From NCBI RefSeq assembly GCF_900102015.1, contig NZ_FNAT01000010.1:52653-116652 (forward strand): a stretch of 64,000 nt of DNA, given 5' to 3'. Positions 9,110 through 19,349 of the stretch are shown here, in pieces. The translations under genes and the position numbers were made by a program. The DNA comes from Limimaricola pyoseonensis. GTDB lineage: Bacteria > Pseudomonadota > Alphaproteobacteria > Rhodobacterales > Rhodobacteraceae. Every line of letters starts with the position of its first letter. Within the stretch, counting starts at the first letter, position 1. The notes under the pieces were generated by a model, which saw nothing but the letters and a program-made list of their open reading frames with translations, was not told the DNA's origin and did not search any database.

Positions 9110-9857
9110 GGCGCTGACCCGCGACGCCTTTCTCGGCGGGCGGGTCTGGCTGCGCCAGCCGCGGCGCGGCTACCGCGCGGGCACCGACCCGGTGCTTCTG
9201 GCCGCCGCCGTCGAAGCCGAACCCGGCCAGAGCGTGCTCGACATCGGATGCGGCGCCGGCGCGGCGCTTCTGTGCCTCGGGGCGCGGGTGCCGGGGCTGG
9301 CGCTGGCCGGGGTCGAACTGCAACCCGGCTACGCTGATCTGGCCCGCCGCAACGCCGCCGAGAACGGGCTAGAGGCCGAGATCCATGCCGCCGACCTGCG
9401 CGCCCTGCCCGCGACGCTGAAGGCGCGCCGCTTCGACCACGTGATCTCCAACCCGCCCTATTTCGACCGTGCCCATTCGCGCCCCGGCCCGGTCGCGGCC
9501 AAGGAGACCGCCTTCGCCGACGGCATGCCCCTGCCCGACTGGATCGACGCCATGGCGCGGCGGGTGGCGCCGCTGGGCCGCCTGACGCTGATCCAGCGGG
9601 CCGAACGGCTGCCCGAGATCATCGCCGCGCTGCACGGCCGGATGGGCGGAATCGCGGTGCAGCCGGTGGTGTCGCGCGCCGGCCGCATCGCCGAGCGGGT
9701 CATCGTCAGCGCGCGGCAAAGCGGGCGCGGCGCCTTCCGACTCGCTTCACCGCTGGTGATGCACGAGGGCCGCCAGCACCTGTCCGACGCCGAGGATTTC
9801 ACCCCCGAGGCGATGAAAATTCTGCGATACGGGGGAAAGTTGCGTATCGCGAGCTGA
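9087..9857 (+). CDS. TrmN6/YfiC-type tRNA(adenine-N6) methyltransferase family protein
   Basis: 256 residues with a Rossmann S-adenosylmethionine site (VLDIGCGAGAALLCLG, about residues 50-65) and the amino-methylase motif NPPYF (about residue 125). The spacing and the N-terminal GYRAGTDPVLLAA match the YfiC/TrmN6 group that modifies A37 of tRNA-Val. The start lies inside the DUF2007 gene in another frame. The substrate is inferred from the family. Confidence 0.88.
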   Translation: MTSTWADEALTRDAFLGGRVWLRQPRRGYRAGTDPVLLAAAVEAEPGQSVLDIGCGAGAALLCLGARVPGLALAGVELQPGYADLARRNAAENGLEAEIHAADLRALPATLKARRFDHVISNPPYFDRAHSRPGPVAAKETAFADGMPLPDWIDAMARRVAPLGRLTLIQRAERLPEIIAALHGRMGGIAVQPVVSRAGRIAERVIVSARQSGRGAFRLASPLVMHEGRQHLSDAEDFTPEAMKILRYGGKLRIAS

Positions 9858-9978
9858 GCGCTTCGCAAGATTTCGCCGCAAGGCTTTCTTTATGTTTAAT
9901 CCTGCGTAGCCGGGACGTGACAGGACTGTAAAACCGTGCTCGACTGGTCCAGTCGCAACCAGACAATGGAGACGCATC

Positions 9979-10146
9979 ATGAGCCTGACCAACCATCTGG
10001 AGGAACTGCGCCGCAAGCACAAAGCCCTGTCCGACCAGGTCGAAATGGAGCAGCGTTCGCCCTCCTCGAGCGATGCGGAAATCGCTCAGATGAAGAAGCG
10101 CAAGCTCATGCTGAAGGAAGAGATCACGCGCCTCAGCGCGCATTAG
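9979..10146 (+). CDS. YdcH/DUF465-family small coiled-coil protein
   Basis: A 55-residue protein (MSLTNHLEELRRKHKAL...) made of two amphipathic, strongly charged helices, ending ITRLSAH. This matches the DUF465/YdcH family, whose role is unknown. The upstream 120 bases are AT-richer than the neighbourhood and GGAG precedes the ATG, so it has its own leader. Its last 14 bases overlap the 3' end of the convergent EamA transporter gene. Confidence 0.85.
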   Translation: MSLTNHLEELRRKHKALSDQVEMEQRSPSSSDAEIAQMKKRKLMLKEEITRLSAH

Positions 10147-11059
10147 AGACGGCGGTCGCCCTGGCGCGCGCCCCGGCCCGCGAGGCCAGCGCCGCGCCCA
10201 GGGTGATCAGCCCGGCCGCGGCGGCCAGCGTCCATGAGGCGGTGGCCGCCCCCGCCAGAACCAAAACCAGCGTGGACAGCAGCGGCGCCGCGTAGGAGGC
10301 GACGCCGAGCAGTTGGATGTCGCCGCGCTTCACCCCCACATCCCAGACGAAGAAGGCCAGCCCCACCGGGCCGAGGCCGAGGCCGATCATCGACGCCCAG
10401 CCCAGCGTCGTGGCCGGCCAGACGGTCTGCTCGAAGGCCAGATGCGCGGGCAGCGACAGCAGCGCCGTGCCGAGGCAGTAGCTCGTCACACCGGCGGTCG
10501 GCGCCTGCCCCAGCCGGCGCGACAGCACCGAATAGGACGCCCATGTGATCGCCGCGAGGAAGGCCAGCGCGTAGCCCGGCAGTGCCGCCGCCTCGAAGCC
10601 GCCGCGAATGCGCGCGCCGACGATCAGCGCCGCGCCCGCGAAGGCCACCAGCCCGCCGATCACGTGGCCCGCGCGCAGCGTCTCGCCGGGCAGGAGCCCC
10701 GAGAACAGCACGATCAGGAGCGGCCAGAGATAGGCGATGAGGCCGGCCTCGGCCGGGGGCGCGAGGCGGAGCGCGCCGAAATAGAGCGCGTGGTAGCCCA
10801 TAAGCCCGATCGTGCCGAAGGCGGCGATGCGCCAGCCGGGCCAGACCGCGCGCAGATCCCCCGCCATGGCGCTCCAGACGAGGCCCACGAGGGCGGCGAG
10901 GCCGAAGCTCACCGCGTTGAGCTGCAGCACCGGCACCGGCGCGCTGCCCACGGTGAACAGCGCCAAGAGCGCCCAGAGCAGCACGGCCGCGAAGCCCACC
11001 CCGGTCGCGGCGAGCGGGGTGAGCAGGCGGGGCGCGCGGGGGGCTGCGGTCTCGGTCAT
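10133..11059 (-). CDS. EamA/DMT-family exporter (YddG-like)
   Basis: 308 residues with about ten hydrophobic helices arranged as two EamA repeats. The stretches LAPPAEAGLIAYLWPLLIVL and LGVASYAAPLLSTLVL are typical of the inner-membrane drug/metabolite transporter group that includes the aromatic amino-acid exporter YddG. The substrate is not determinable. It converges with the DUF465 gene and lies 41 bases downstream of the phaB stop on the opposite side. Confidence 0.88.
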   Translation of the reverse strand: MTETAAPRAPRLLTPLAATGVGFAAVLLWALLALFTVGSAPVPVLQLNAVSFGLAALVGLVWSAMAGDLRAVWPGWRIAAFGTIGLMGYHALYFGALRLAPPAEAGLIAYLWPLLIVLFSGLLPGETLRAGHVIGGLVAFAGAALIVGARIRGGFEAAALPGYALAFLAAITWASYSVLSRRLGQAPTAGVTSYCLGTALLSLPAHLAFEQTVWPATTLGWASMIGLGLGPVGLAFFVWDVGVKRGDIQLLGVASYAAPLLSTLVLVLAGAATASWTLAAAAGLITLGAALASRAGARARATAVSNAR

Positions 11060-11099
11060 GGACCGAGTTCTGCGCCGCCGCGCGCGCCCCGGTCAAGCC

Positions 11100-11822
<723 letters not shown>

Positions 11823-11889
11823 GTCGTGATCTCCTTGTGTCGCGATGGGTCGAAACCGTAACAGTCCGACCCTCACGCATCACGCGGGG

Positions 11890-12717
11890 TCAGGCAAGGC
11901 CGACTTCCTCGCAGAAGGCGGCGCCGTCGCGCGTGCCCTGGTCCCAGGTGCGGCGCAGCTTCTCGGGGTCGGTGAAGTCGATCTTGTCGGCCGGCGTCTC
12001 GTCCGACGGCATCACGTAGCGCCGCCCCTCGACCTCGGGCAGCCGCTTGTAGCGGCGGGTCAGCAGCACCAGCGTCTCGCCCTCGTCGGGTTCGGGCATC
12101 GGCGCCTGGTCGGCCATGCCGCCATCGACCACCGGCCGGCCGTCCCAGTCGGGCGGCTCGAAGATCGGCGGGATCACGGCCGCGGCGCAGACGAGATCGA
12201 CCAGCCGGCCTTCGCGCGCAGCCGCGCGGGCGTCGACCAGGCTGTGTTCGAGGCCGAAGCGCTCGGCCCAGGAGAAATGCGGGGAGCCCACGAGGTGCAG
12301 TTCCGCCTCGTAGGCCAGCGTCGCGGCCACGCCGCTGCCCTTGGGCCAGTCGGGTGCGGGCGGATGCGCGATCAGGATCTGCAGCGGCGGGCCGTCGGCG
12401 ACGATTCGCGCGGCCTCGGCATCGAGCACCTTGTCCACGACCTTGCAGTAGATGCGCTGGTGCGGGCTGATCCCCTCGCCGTCGGGGTCCCACAGATTGC
12501 TGTGCTGCTCCTCGAAGGCCTCGCACATGGCGTCGAGCAGTTTGCGCTCGCGCCCCGCCACGTGGCAGGCGGCCGAGAGCGCGCCGCCCGAGACGCCGGT
12601 GATGCGCTCGGGCGCGATCTTCGCGTGCCGGCCGAGCACCTCCATGAAGCCGCCCTGCCAGAAGCAGCGCAGACCGCCCCCCGAGAAGACAAGCTGCCGG
12701 GGGGCGGTCCAGTCCAT
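11890..12717 (-). CDS. Patatin-like phospholipase/acyl hydrolase between phaA and phaB
   Basis: 275 residues with the patatin oxyanion box FSGGGLRCFWQGG, the nucleophile elbow GVSGG (Ser about residue 43) and the DGG motif of the catalytic aspartate (VVDGGMADQ, about residue 197). This is a Ser-Asp dyad hydrolase, probably cytoplasmic because no signal peptide is present. Its ATG shares one base with the phaA stop (TGATG), so translation is coupled to thiolase. That context suggests a role in acyl-CoA, lipid or PHB-granule turnover. The role is inference; no PHA depolymerase motif is seen. Confidence 0.88.
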   Translation of the reverse strand: MDWTAPRQLVFSGGGLRCFWQGGFMEVLGRHAKIAPERITGVSGGALSAACHVAGRERKLLDAMCEAFEEQHSNLWDPDGEGISPHQRIYCKVVDKVLDAEAARIVADGPPLQILIAHPPAPDWPKGSGVAATLAYEAELHLVGSPHFSWAERFGLEHSLVDARAAAREGRLVDLVCAAAVIPPIFEPPDWDGRPVVDGGMADQAPMPEPDEGETLVLLTRRYKRLPEVEGRRYVMPSDETPADKIDFTDPEKLRRTWDQGTRDGAAFCEEVGLA

Positions 12718-13892
12718 CAGCCGCGCTCGACGCAGAGGGCGACGCCCATGCCGCCGCCGATGCAGAGCGTGGCGAGGCCCTTCTTGGCGTCGCGGCGCTG
12801 CATCTCGTGCAGCAGGGTGACGAGCACGCGGCAGCCCGACGCGCCGATCGGGTGGCCGATGGCGATGGCGCCGCCGTTGACGTTCACCTTCTCGGGGTCC
12901 CAGCCCATCTCCTTGTTCACCGCGAGCGCCTGCGCGGCGAAGGCCTCGTTGGCCTCGATCAGGTCGAGGTCGTCGACCGACCAGCCGGCCTTGTCGAGCG
13001 CCTTCTTCGAGGCGTAGATCGGCCCCTCGCCCATATAGGCCGGGTCGAGGCCGGCGGTGGCGTAGGCGGCGATCCGGGCGAGCGGCTTGATGCCGCGGCG
13101 CTCGGCCTCCTCGAGGCTCATCAGCAGCGTCGCGGCGGCGCCGTCATTGAGGCCCGAGGCGTTGGCGGCGGTCACCGTGCCGTCCTTGGCGAAGGCCGGG
13201 CGCAGCTTGGCCATCGCGTCGATGGTGGCGCCGTGGCGGATGTACTCGTCGGCATCGGTGACGATGTCGCCCTTGCGAGTCTTCACGGTGAAGGGGACGA
13301 TCTCGTTCTGGAAGCGGCCGTCCTTCTGCGCGGCCTCGGCCTTGTTCTGGCTCTTGACCGCGAACTCGTCCTGCATCTCGCGGGTGATCTGGTGGCGGGC
13401 GGCCACGTTCTCGGCGGTGGTGCCCATGTGGTAGTCGTTGAAGGCGTCCCAGAGGCCGTCCTTGATCATCGTGTCGACGAGCTTCATGTCGCCCATCTTC
13501 TGGCCCTGGCGGATGGTCTGGGCGTGCGGCGCCATCGACATGCTCTCCTGCCCGCCGGCGCAGACGATCGAGGCGTCGCCGAGCTGGATGTGCTGGGCGG
13601 CGAGCGCCACGGCGCGCAGGCCCGAGCCGCAGACCTGGTTGAGGCCCCAGGCCGCCGATTCCTGAGGCAGACCGGCGAGGATATGCGCCTGGCGGGCCGG
13701 GTTCTGGCCCTGCGCGGCGGTCAGCACCTGGCCGAGGATCGTCTCGCTCACCTCGCTCTTGTCGACGCCGGCGCGAGACACGACCTCCTCGAGCACGGCC
13801 GCGCCGAGCTGGTGCGCGGGGGTGGTGGCGAAGGCGCCGCCGAAGCTGCCCACGGCGGTGCGGGCGGCGGAGGCGATAACGACGTTGGTCAT
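12717..13892 (-). CDS. phaA: Acetyl-CoA acetyltransferase (beta-ketothiolase)
   Basis: Condenses two acetyl-CoA to acetoacetyl-CoA, the first step of PHB synthesis. The 391 residues show the acyl-enzyme cysteine in [11 protein letters not shown] (about residue 89), the [10 protein letters not shown] histidine motif (about 349) and the second cysteine in LCIGGGMG (about 379). GGGAGAG lies upstream of the ATG. It heads the phaA-patatin-phaB run. Confidence 0.96.
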   Translation of the reverse strand: MTNVVIASAARTAVGSFGGAFATTPAHQLGAAVLEEVVSRAGVDKSEVSETILGQVLTAAQGQNPARQAHILAGLPQESAAWGLNQVCGSGLRAVALAAQHIQLGDASIVCAGGQESMSMAPHAQTIRQGQKMGDMKLVDTMIKDGLWDAFNDYHMGTTAENVAARHQITREMQDEFAVKSQNKAEAAQKDGRFQNEIVPFTVKTRKGDIVTDADEYIRHGATIDAMAKLRPAFAKDGTVTAANASGLNDGAAATLLMSLEEAERRGIKPLARIAAYATAGLDPAYMGEGPIYASKKALDKAGWSVDDLDLIEANEAFAAQALAVNKEMGWDPEKVNVNGGAIAIGHPIGASGCRVLVTLLHEMQRRDAKKGLATLCIGGGMGVALCVERG

Positions 13893-13957
13893 GGAACTCT
13901 CCCTGGCAGTCGGGGCGCGCGTGGGCGACGGCCCTTCTGCCCCGGATCGCCGAGAGC

Positions 13958-14773
13958 CTAGCAGCCTCTCCGGTCAGGGCAACGCCATTCGGGCGCGGGA
14001 ACGGGCCGGCCGTAGAGATAGCCCTGCAGGCAGTCGGCGCCGAGCCGGGTCAGCAGCGCCGCCTCCTCGGGCCGCTCCACCCCCTCGGCCACGGCATACA
14101 TGCCGAACTGTCGTGCCACGGTGATCAGCGCCTCGCACAGCACCTGGTTGTCGGCCGAGCCGTCGATGCCGCGCGCATAGCCGCCATCTATCTTCACGAG
14201 GTCGAACAGGAAACCGCGCAGGTGCCGGAACGAGATCAGCCCGCCGCCGAAATCGTCGAGCGCGAAGCATACGCCCAGGGGCTGCATCTCCTGCATGAAT
14301 CGGACCAGAAGCTCGGGCAGCAGCATGGCCGAGTTTTCCGAAACCTCGAAGATCAGCCGCCCGCCGATGCCGGGGCTGCGCGCGAGACCGTGGGCCAGCG
14401 TCGCGCGCCATTCCGCATCGCCGATCGAGCGGGCCGACATGTTGACCGACAGCCTGAGCCGCGGCTCGGCCCGCAGTGCCGCGAAGCCGAGATGCAGGGC
14501 GGCGCGGTCAATGTCGCGGCCAAGCGGCGTCGGCTCGATGCCCGGCAGGAAGTGCCGGGCGGGCAAGGTGCGGTCGCGGTCGTCCAGCAGCCGGATCAAC
14601 CCCTCGTGGAAGGCGATGCGATGCCCCGGCCCCGCCGCGACCACCGGCTGGAAGGCCAGCCGCGCCCGCCCCTGTTCGAGCGCGGTGCGCACCAGTTCGG
14701 GGATCTCGGCGTCGCGCAGCGCCATGACGTGGCTCAGCGGGTCCGGCGGTGCCTCGGCTTCGGCGAATGTCAT
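13958..14773 (-). CDS. EAL-domain protein, possible c-di-GMP phosphodiesterase
   Basis: 271 residues that are almost entirely an EAL domain. The signature reads EGL instead of EAL (HEGLIRL, about residue 56). Other family landmarks are present: NMSARS, EVSENS, DDFGGG, VKIDG, AEGVE and LQGYLYGRP. Most metal and catalytic positions are therefore kept, although the loop-6 motif is DDFGGG rather than DDFGTG. It has no transmembrane or sensory domain. It may hydrolyse c-di-GMP or only bind it. A link to the polysaccharide locus 9 kb away would be speculation. Confidence 0.87.
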   Translation of the reverse strand: MTFAEAEAPPDPLSHVMALRDAEIPELVRTALEQGRARLAFQPVVAAGPGHRIAFHEGLIRLLDDRDRTLPARHFLPGIEPTPLGRDIDRAALHLGFAALRAEPRLRLSVNMSARSIGDAEWRATLAHGLARSPGIGGRLIFEVSENSAMLLPELLVRFMQEMQPLGVCFALDDFGGGLISFRHLRGFLFDLVKIDGGYARGIDGSADNQVLCEALITVARQFGMYAVAEGVERPEEAALLTRLGADCLQGYLYGRPVPAPEWRCPDRRGC

Positions 14774-14830
14774 GGCGGCGGTCCAGCGGTTGCGCGGCGC
14801 CAGACTGCCACCCCGCCGGTGAACGCAGCC

Positions 14831-15277
14831 TTAACGCTGCCAGCGCGACAGCGCGTCCTCGTCCTCGGGCGTGGCCTCGACCCAGGCCTCGTCGGCTTCC
14901 GTCACCTCCTTCTTCCAGAAGGGGGCGCGCGACTTGAGGTAGTCCATCAGGTAGTCCGCCGCCTCGAAGGCGGCGCGGCGATGCGCCGCCGCCGTCGCCA
15001 CCATCATGATCGGCTGGCCGACCGGCAGCGGCCCGTGGCGGTGTATCACCAGAAGATCGGCCAGATCCCATCGCACCATGGCCTGCTCGGCGATGCCGGC
15101 GATCGCCTTTTCGGTCATGCCCGGGTAGTGCTCGATCTCCATCCGGATCAGCCCGCCCTTCGTGTCGCGCACGATGCCGGTGAAGCTGACCACGGCCCCG
15201 ACCTCGCGCCGGCCATGGGTGAAGGCGTCAAGCTCGGCGCCCGCGTCGAACGGCGCCTCCTGCACCCGCACGCGCAT
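14831..15277 (-). CDS. moaE: Molybdopterin synthase catalytic subunit
   Basis: 148 residues with GAVVSFTGIVRD and the active-site region HRHGPLPVGQ, then the family's FWKKEV lysine motif. It converts precursor Z to molybdopterin using the thiocarboxylated C-terminus of MoaD. It starts just after the moaD stop (15279) in the order pgsA-moaD-moaE. Confidence 0.96.
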   Translation of the reverse strand: MRVRVQEAPFDAGAELDAFTHGRREVGAVVSFTGIVRDTKGGLIRMEIEHYPGMTEKAIAGIAEQAMVRWDLADLLVIHRHGPLPVGQPIMMVATAAAHRRAAFEAADYLMDYLKSRAPFWKKEVTEADEAWVEATPEDEDALSRWQR

Positions 15278-15278
15278 C

Positions 15279-15527
15279 TCAGCCCCCGGTCATCGGCGGG
15301 AAGAAGGCGACCTCGCGCACGCCCTCCAGGGCCGCGTCGAACTCCGACAGCTCCTGGTCGAGCGCCACCCTGAGCGCCGAGACATCGGCGAAGGCGGCGG
15401 CGTAGCGCTTCTCGCGCCCGCGCAGCTCCTCGACCAGATCGGCCACGGTGGCGGCCTCGGTCTCGACGCTCTCGCGCGGCACACCGATGCGCTCGCGCAC
15501 CCAGGCGAAGTAGACCACCTCGATCAC
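15279..15527 (-). CDS. moaD: Molybdopterin synthase sulfur carrier subunit
   Basis: An 82-residue ubiquitin-like protein (VIEVVYFAWVRERIG...) ending in the essential Gly-Gly (FPPMTGG), which is adenylated and thiocarboxylated. The start is GTG 15527, overlapping the pgsA stop by four bases (GTGA). moaE follows directly. Confidence 0.95.
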   Translation of the reverse strand: MIEVVYFAWVRERIGVPRESVETEAATVADLVEELRGREKRYAAAFADVSALRVALDQELSEFDAALEGVREVAFFPPMTGG

Positions 15528-16219
15528 GGCCGGCCGCCTTCCTCGGAGGCCGGGCGCGGCTTGTCGCGCAGATAGGGCAGCGCCTTCGAGAAATAGTCCC
15601 AGCCGGTCAGCAGCGTCAGCAGCGCCGCGATCCACAGCAGCACGATGCCGGTCCACCAGCTGATGATCATGCCCCAGTACTTCCAGACGAGCCCCAGCTC
15701 GTCCGGCGTCTCGCCCGCGAAGATCGAGTTCACCACCGCCTCGTCCATGCCGAAGCTTTCCATGACGTAGTAGTGCTCGAAGGCGCCGGTCGAGAACAGC
15801 ACGGCGATGGCGACCATCTGCGCCGTGGTCTTCCACTTGGCGAGCTTGGTGACCTTGAGAAGCCCGGCCGTCGCGCCGAGGAACTCGCGCAGGCCCGAGA
15901 CGAAGACCTCGCGGAACAGGATCAGCGTCGCGGGCAGCAGGATCCACGGGTTCATGCCCGAAAAGCCGGTGATGACCAGAAGCGCGATAATCACCATCGC
16001 CTTGTCGGCGATCGGGTCGAGCATCGCGCCGAACTTCGATTCCTGCTTCCAGGCGCGGGCGAGGTAGCCGTCGACGAAATCGGTCACGGCGGCGCCGACG
16101 AACAGCACCAGCGCGAACCAGTCGGCCCAGGGGCGGAAGAAGAACAGGAACATCACCGCGACGCCGGGGGCGGCCAGCAGTCGCAGCACGGTGAGGATGT
16201 TGGGCAGGGTCCAGGTCAT
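15524..16219 (-). CDS. pgsA: CDP-diacylglycerol-glycerol-3-phosphate 3-phosphatidyltransferase
   Basis: Makes phosphatidylglycerol phosphate at the inner membrane. It has the CDP-alcohol phosphotransferase signature DFVDGYLARAWKQ...GAMLDPIADK (about residues 47-72) and several membrane helices. I prefer ATG 16219 (MTWTLPNILT), which matches the usual N-terminus; ATG 16240 would add seven residues. Neither has a strong Shine-Dalgarno sequence. The C-terminus overlaps moaD by four bases. Confidence 0.95.
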   Translation of the reverse strand: MTWTLPNILTVLRLLAAPGVAVMFLFFFRPWADWFALVLFVGAAVTDFVDGYLARAWKQESKFGAMLDPIADKAMVIIALLVITGFSGMNPWILLPATLILFREVFVSGLREFLGATAGLLKVTKLAKWKTTAQMVAIAVLFSTGAFEHYYVMESFGMDEAVVNSIFAGETPDELGLVWKYWGMIISWWTGIVLLWIAALLTLLTGWDYFSKALPYLRDKPRPASEEGGRP

Positions 16220-16417
16220 GCGCGAAGAGATAGCGCGCATGACCCGGGGAGACCATAGGGCGCCGGGCGCGCAGACGGCCCCGGCGTCGCGCGGCGGGGC
16301 GCGGTCGCCGTGAGTATTTGGGGAGAGAAGTACGAGGGAGGGTTTCCCGTCCCGCGGTCTCCGGTGGCCTTGCGCCGTCCGACCGTGGCGGGCGGGCGGC
16401 TGGGCGGGCGGCCGCGC

Positions 16418-18301
16418 TCAGCCGCCCTCGTGGAAGTGGTCGTAGATCTTTTTCGCAAGGCTCTTCGACACGCCCTGCACTGCCTCGAGATCGGCGAGGT
16501 TGGCGCGGCTCACCGCCTTGGCCGAGCCGAAATGCGCCAGAAGCGCCCGCTTGCGCGTGGCCCCCACCCCGGCGACCTCGTCGAGCGGCGTCGCGCCCAC
16601 CGCCTTGGCACGCTTGGCCCGGTGCGTGCCGATGGCGAAGCGGTGCGCCTCGTCGCGCAGGCGCTGGATGAAGTAGAGGACCGGGTCGTTGCGCGGCAGC
16701 GCGAAGGGCCGCATCCCGGTGCGGTAGAACTCCTCCTTGCCGTGGTCGCGGTCGACGCCCTTGGCGACGCCGATCATCGCCACGTCCTCGACGCCCAGCT
16801 CATCGAGGATCTCCTGCACCGCGCTCACCTGCCCGGCGCCGCCGTCGATCAGCAGAAGGTCCGGCCAGGCCGGGCTCTCGCGGTTCGGGTCCTCCTTCAG
16901 GAGGCGCTGGAAGCGGCGGGTCAGCACCTCCTTCATCATGCCGAAATCGTCGCCCGGCGTGATGTCGGTGCCGCGGATGTTGAACTTGCGGTACTGGCCC
17001 TTCTCGAAGCCCTCGGGGCCGGCGACGATCATGCCGCCCACCGCGTCGGTGCCCATGATGTGGCTGTTGTCGTAGACCTCGATCCGGCTCGGCGCCTCGT
17101 CGAGGTCGAAGGCCTCGGCCAGCCCGCGCAGGAGCTTGGCCTGCGTCGCGGTCTCGGACATGCGCCGCGCGAGGCTCTCGCGCGCGTTGCGCTGCGCGCC
17201 CTCGACCAGCTCGGCCTTCTCGCCACGCTGCGGCACCGCGACCTCGACCTTGCGGCCCGCCTTCTCCGACAGCGCCTCGACCATCAGATCCGGGTCGTCG
17301 AGCCCGTGGCTCAGCAGCAGCAGCCGCGCCGGCTCACGGTTGGCGTAGAACTGGCCGACGAAGGCCTGCATCACCTCGGAAGGATCCTCCTCGCCCGAGA
17401 CGCGGGGGTAGTAGTCGCGGTTGCCCCAGTTCTGGTTGCCGCGGATGAAGAACACCTGCACGCAGGCCTGCCCGCCCTCGGCATGCAGCGCGATCACGTC
17501 GGCCTCGGCCACGCCGCGCGGGTTGATGCCCTGCGCGGTCTGCACCTGCGTCAGCGCCCGGATCCGGTCGCGCAACGCCGCCGCGCGCTCGAACTCCATG
17601 TTCTCGGAGGCCTCGGCCATCTGCCGGCCGAGCACCTCCTGGATCTGGGTCGACTTGCCCGACAGGAACCGCGCCGCGTCGCGCACGCTGGCGGCGTAGT
17701 CCTCCTGGCTGATCTCGCCGGTGCAGGGCGCCGAGCAGCGCTTGATCTGGTGCAGCAGGCAGGGCCGGCTGCGGCTGTCGAACATCGAGTCGGTGCAGTT
17801 GCGCAGCAGGAACGCCTTCTGCAGCTGGTTCAGCGTCCGGTTCACCGCGCCGGCGCTGGCGAAGGGGCCGAAATACTGGCCCTTGTCGGTCCGCGCGCCG
17901 CGATGCTTTCGGATCTGCGGGTAGTCGTGGTCCGAGATGATGATGTTCGGGAACGACTTGTCGTCGCGCAGGAGCACGTTGTAGCGCGGCTTGAGCTGCT
18001 TGATCAGGTTCTGCTCCAGGAGCAGCGCCTCGGTCTCGGTCCGCGTGGTGAGGAACATCATCGAGGCGGTCTCGCGGATCATCCGGCTGATCCGCCCCGA
18101 ATGCCCCGTGGGCCGGGCGTAGCTCGACACCCGCGCGCGCAGGTTGCGCGCCTTGCCCACGTAGAGCACCCGGCTCTCGGCATCGAGCATCCGGTAGACG
18201 CCGGGCGAGCCGTCGATCAGCCGCAGCTGCGAGCGGATCAGCTCATGGCCGGTCAGGGGGGGCTTGGAGGTGTCGGAGGAGGTCTCGGTCATGCGGTCCA
18301 T
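16418..18301 (-). CDS. uvrC: UvrABC excinuclease subunit C
   Basis: 627 residues. An N-terminal GIY-YIG nuclease domain ([20 protein letters not shown]) makes the 3' incision and is followed by a Cys-rich segment. Next are the UVR helix pair that binds UvrB ([16 protein letters not shown]), an RNase-H-like domain for the 5' incision ([11 protein letters not shown]) and two C-terminal helix-hairpin-helix motifs. ATG 18301 and ATG 18292 are both possible starts. It lies upstream of pgsA on the same strand, 200 bases apart. Confidence 0.96.
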   Translation of the reverse strand: MDRMTETSSDTSKPPLTGHELIRSQLRLIDGSPGVYRMLDAESRVLYVGKARNLRARVSSYARPTGHSGRISRMIRETASMMFLTTRTETEALLLEQNLIKQLKPRYNVLLRDDKSFPNIIISDHDYPQIRKHRGARTDKGQYFGPFASAGAVNRTLNQLQKAFLLRNCTDSMFDSRSRPCLLHQIKRCSAPCTGEISQEDYAASVRDAARFLSGKSTQIQEVLGRQMAEASENMEFERAAALRDRIRALTQVQTAQGINPRGVAEADVIALHAEGGQACVQVFFIRGNQNWGNRDYYPRVSGEEDPSEVMQAFVGQFYANREPARLLLLSHGLDDPDLMVEALSEKAGRKVEVAVPQRGEKAELVEGAQRNARESLARRMSETATQAKLLRGLAEAFDLDEAPSRIEVYDNSHIMGTDAVGGMIVAGPEGFEKGQYRKFNIRGTDITPGDDFGMMKEVLTRRFQRLLKEDPNRESPAWPDLLLIDGGAGQVSAVQEILDELGVEDVAMIGVAKGVDRDHGKEEFYRTGMRPFALPRNDPVLYFIQRLRDEAHRFAIGTHRAKRAKAVGATPLDEVAGVGATRKRALLAHFGSAKAVSRANLADLEAVQGVSKSLAKKIYDHFHEGG

Positions 18302-18355
18302 ATCGGCATCGGGCGCTGGTCCTGCAATCTAGGCGCTCGGGCGCCATGTGCAAAG

Positions 18356-18390
18356 CTGTCCACCGATTCTGGGGATAAGCGGGTGGACAG
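18356..18390. repeat. Inverted repeat upstream of uvrC (9-base arms)
   Basis: CTGTCCACC at 18356-18364 is the reverse complement of GGTGGACAG at 18382-18390, with a 17-base loop containing GGGGATAAG. It lies 55 bases before the uvrC start, in the interval between uvrC and the SDR gene. It could be an operator for uvrC or a structured leader. No poly-T follows on either strand, so a simple terminator is unlikely. Confidence 0.6.
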
Positions 18391-18470
18391 GGTCAGGACA
18401 GAAGGGATTCAGATCGCGGAGTCATGGGCTTGATCGAAATGCCCACAAATTAGGCACAGGCCAAGATGCT

Positions 18471-18505
18471 GTTTTTCCGCGGGAAAGCGCCGGTTGCGGA
18501 AAAAC
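18471..18505. repeat. Inverted repeat with 10-base arms downstream of the SDR gene
   Basis: GTTTTTCCGC at 18471-18480 pairs perfectly with GCGGAAAAAC at 18496-18505 across a 15-base loop. It lies 65 bases past the stop of the minus-strand SDR gene, so it may act as a transcription terminator or RNA 3' stabiliser. A clear T-tract after the stem is lacking. Confidence 0.6.
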
Positions 18506-18569
18506 CGGGCGGCCGCAACCGTTCACCCCGCGGCAAGTGGACGCTTTCGGGGACAAGGTGGTGGATCGA

Positions 18570-19349
18570 TCAGCCGTGGCCCTGGATATCCGGGGTCCGC
18601 CAGCCCAGATGCTGGCCGCCATCGACGCAGAGCAGCTGGCCGGTGACGCCCGGCGCGTCGAGGAAGTAGCCCAGCGCCGCGGTGATGTCCTCGGGGTTGG
18701 AGCCGCGCCCGAGCACCGTGTTGGCGCGCTGCGCGGCGTAATGCGCGTCGGACTGGCGCGCGCCCTGCAGGGTCGGGCCGGGGCCGATGGCGTTGACCCG
18801 GAGCTTCGGCGCCAGCGCCTGCGCCGCGGTCTGGGTGAAGGCCCAGAGCCCCATCTTGGCGATGGTGTAGGACATGAACTCGGGCGTCAGCTTGCGCACT
18901 CGCTGGTCGATGATGTTGACCACCAGCGCCCGGGCGCGCGGCTCGCCGCGCTCGTCGGTCTCGGGCTCGGGCGCGTGGCGCGCCACCTGCTGCGTCAGCA
19001 CGAAGGGGGCGCGCAGGTTGCTCTCCAGATGCCGGTCCCAGCTTTCGCGGGTGGCGCTCTCGATGCTGTCGTATTCGAAGATCGAGGCCGAGTTGACGAG
19101 GCAGGTGAGCGGCCCGCCCAGCGCCTCCTGCGCGGCCGGCACCAGCCCCTGCACCTGATCCTCGACCAGCAGGTCGGCCTGCAGCGCATGCGCCTGCCGG
19201 CCCATGTCGCGCAGCTCCTGCACCACCTCCTGCGCCGGCCCGTGCGAGCTGTTGTAATGCACGATCACGTCGTGGCCGCGCCCGCCCAGATAAAGCGCCA
19301 TGGCGCGGCCCAGACGCGTGCCCGCGCCGGTGACCAGCGCCCGGCTCAT
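18570..19349 (-). CDS. SDR oxidoreductase, pteridine/dihydromonapterin reductase-like
   Basis: A 259-residue short-chain dehydrogenase. The cofactor motif is TGAGTRLG, i.e. TGxxxRxG as in pteridine reductases and FolM, not the usual TGxxxGxG. The arginine implies NADPH. The catalytic Tyr-Lys lie in YTIAKMG. The NNAG motif is replaced by VNSAS, also as in that subgroup. Its ATG overlaps the stop of the upstream exchanger gene by four bases, so it is the last cistron of a coupled run. Pteridine specificity is inferred from motif only. Confidence 0.85.
   Translation of the reverse strand: MSRALVTGAGTRLGRAMALYLGGRGHDVIVHYNSSHGPAQEVVQELRDMGRQAHALQADLLVEDQVQGLVPAAQEALGGPLTCLVNSASIFEYDSIESATRESWDRHLESNLRAPFVLTQQVARHAPEPETDERGEPRARALVVNIIDQRVRKLTPEFMSYTIAKMGLWAFTQTAAQALAPKLRVNAIGPGPTLQGARQSDAHYAAQRANTVLGRGSNPEDITAALGYFLDAPGVTGQLLCVDGGQHLGWRTPDIQGHG

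Noticed and set aside
16310..16345. GAGTATTTGGGGAGAGAAG motif after pgsA promoter region
   Set aside because: It recalls a short AT-rich motif I believe is frequent between genes in Rhodobacteraceae, but one occurrence here is not enough to call an element.
18356..18390. GGGGATAAG plus dyad as a replication origin or DnaA-box site
   Set aside because: Only one degenerate match, no AT-rich unwinding region and no dnaA, dnaN or partition genes nearby.
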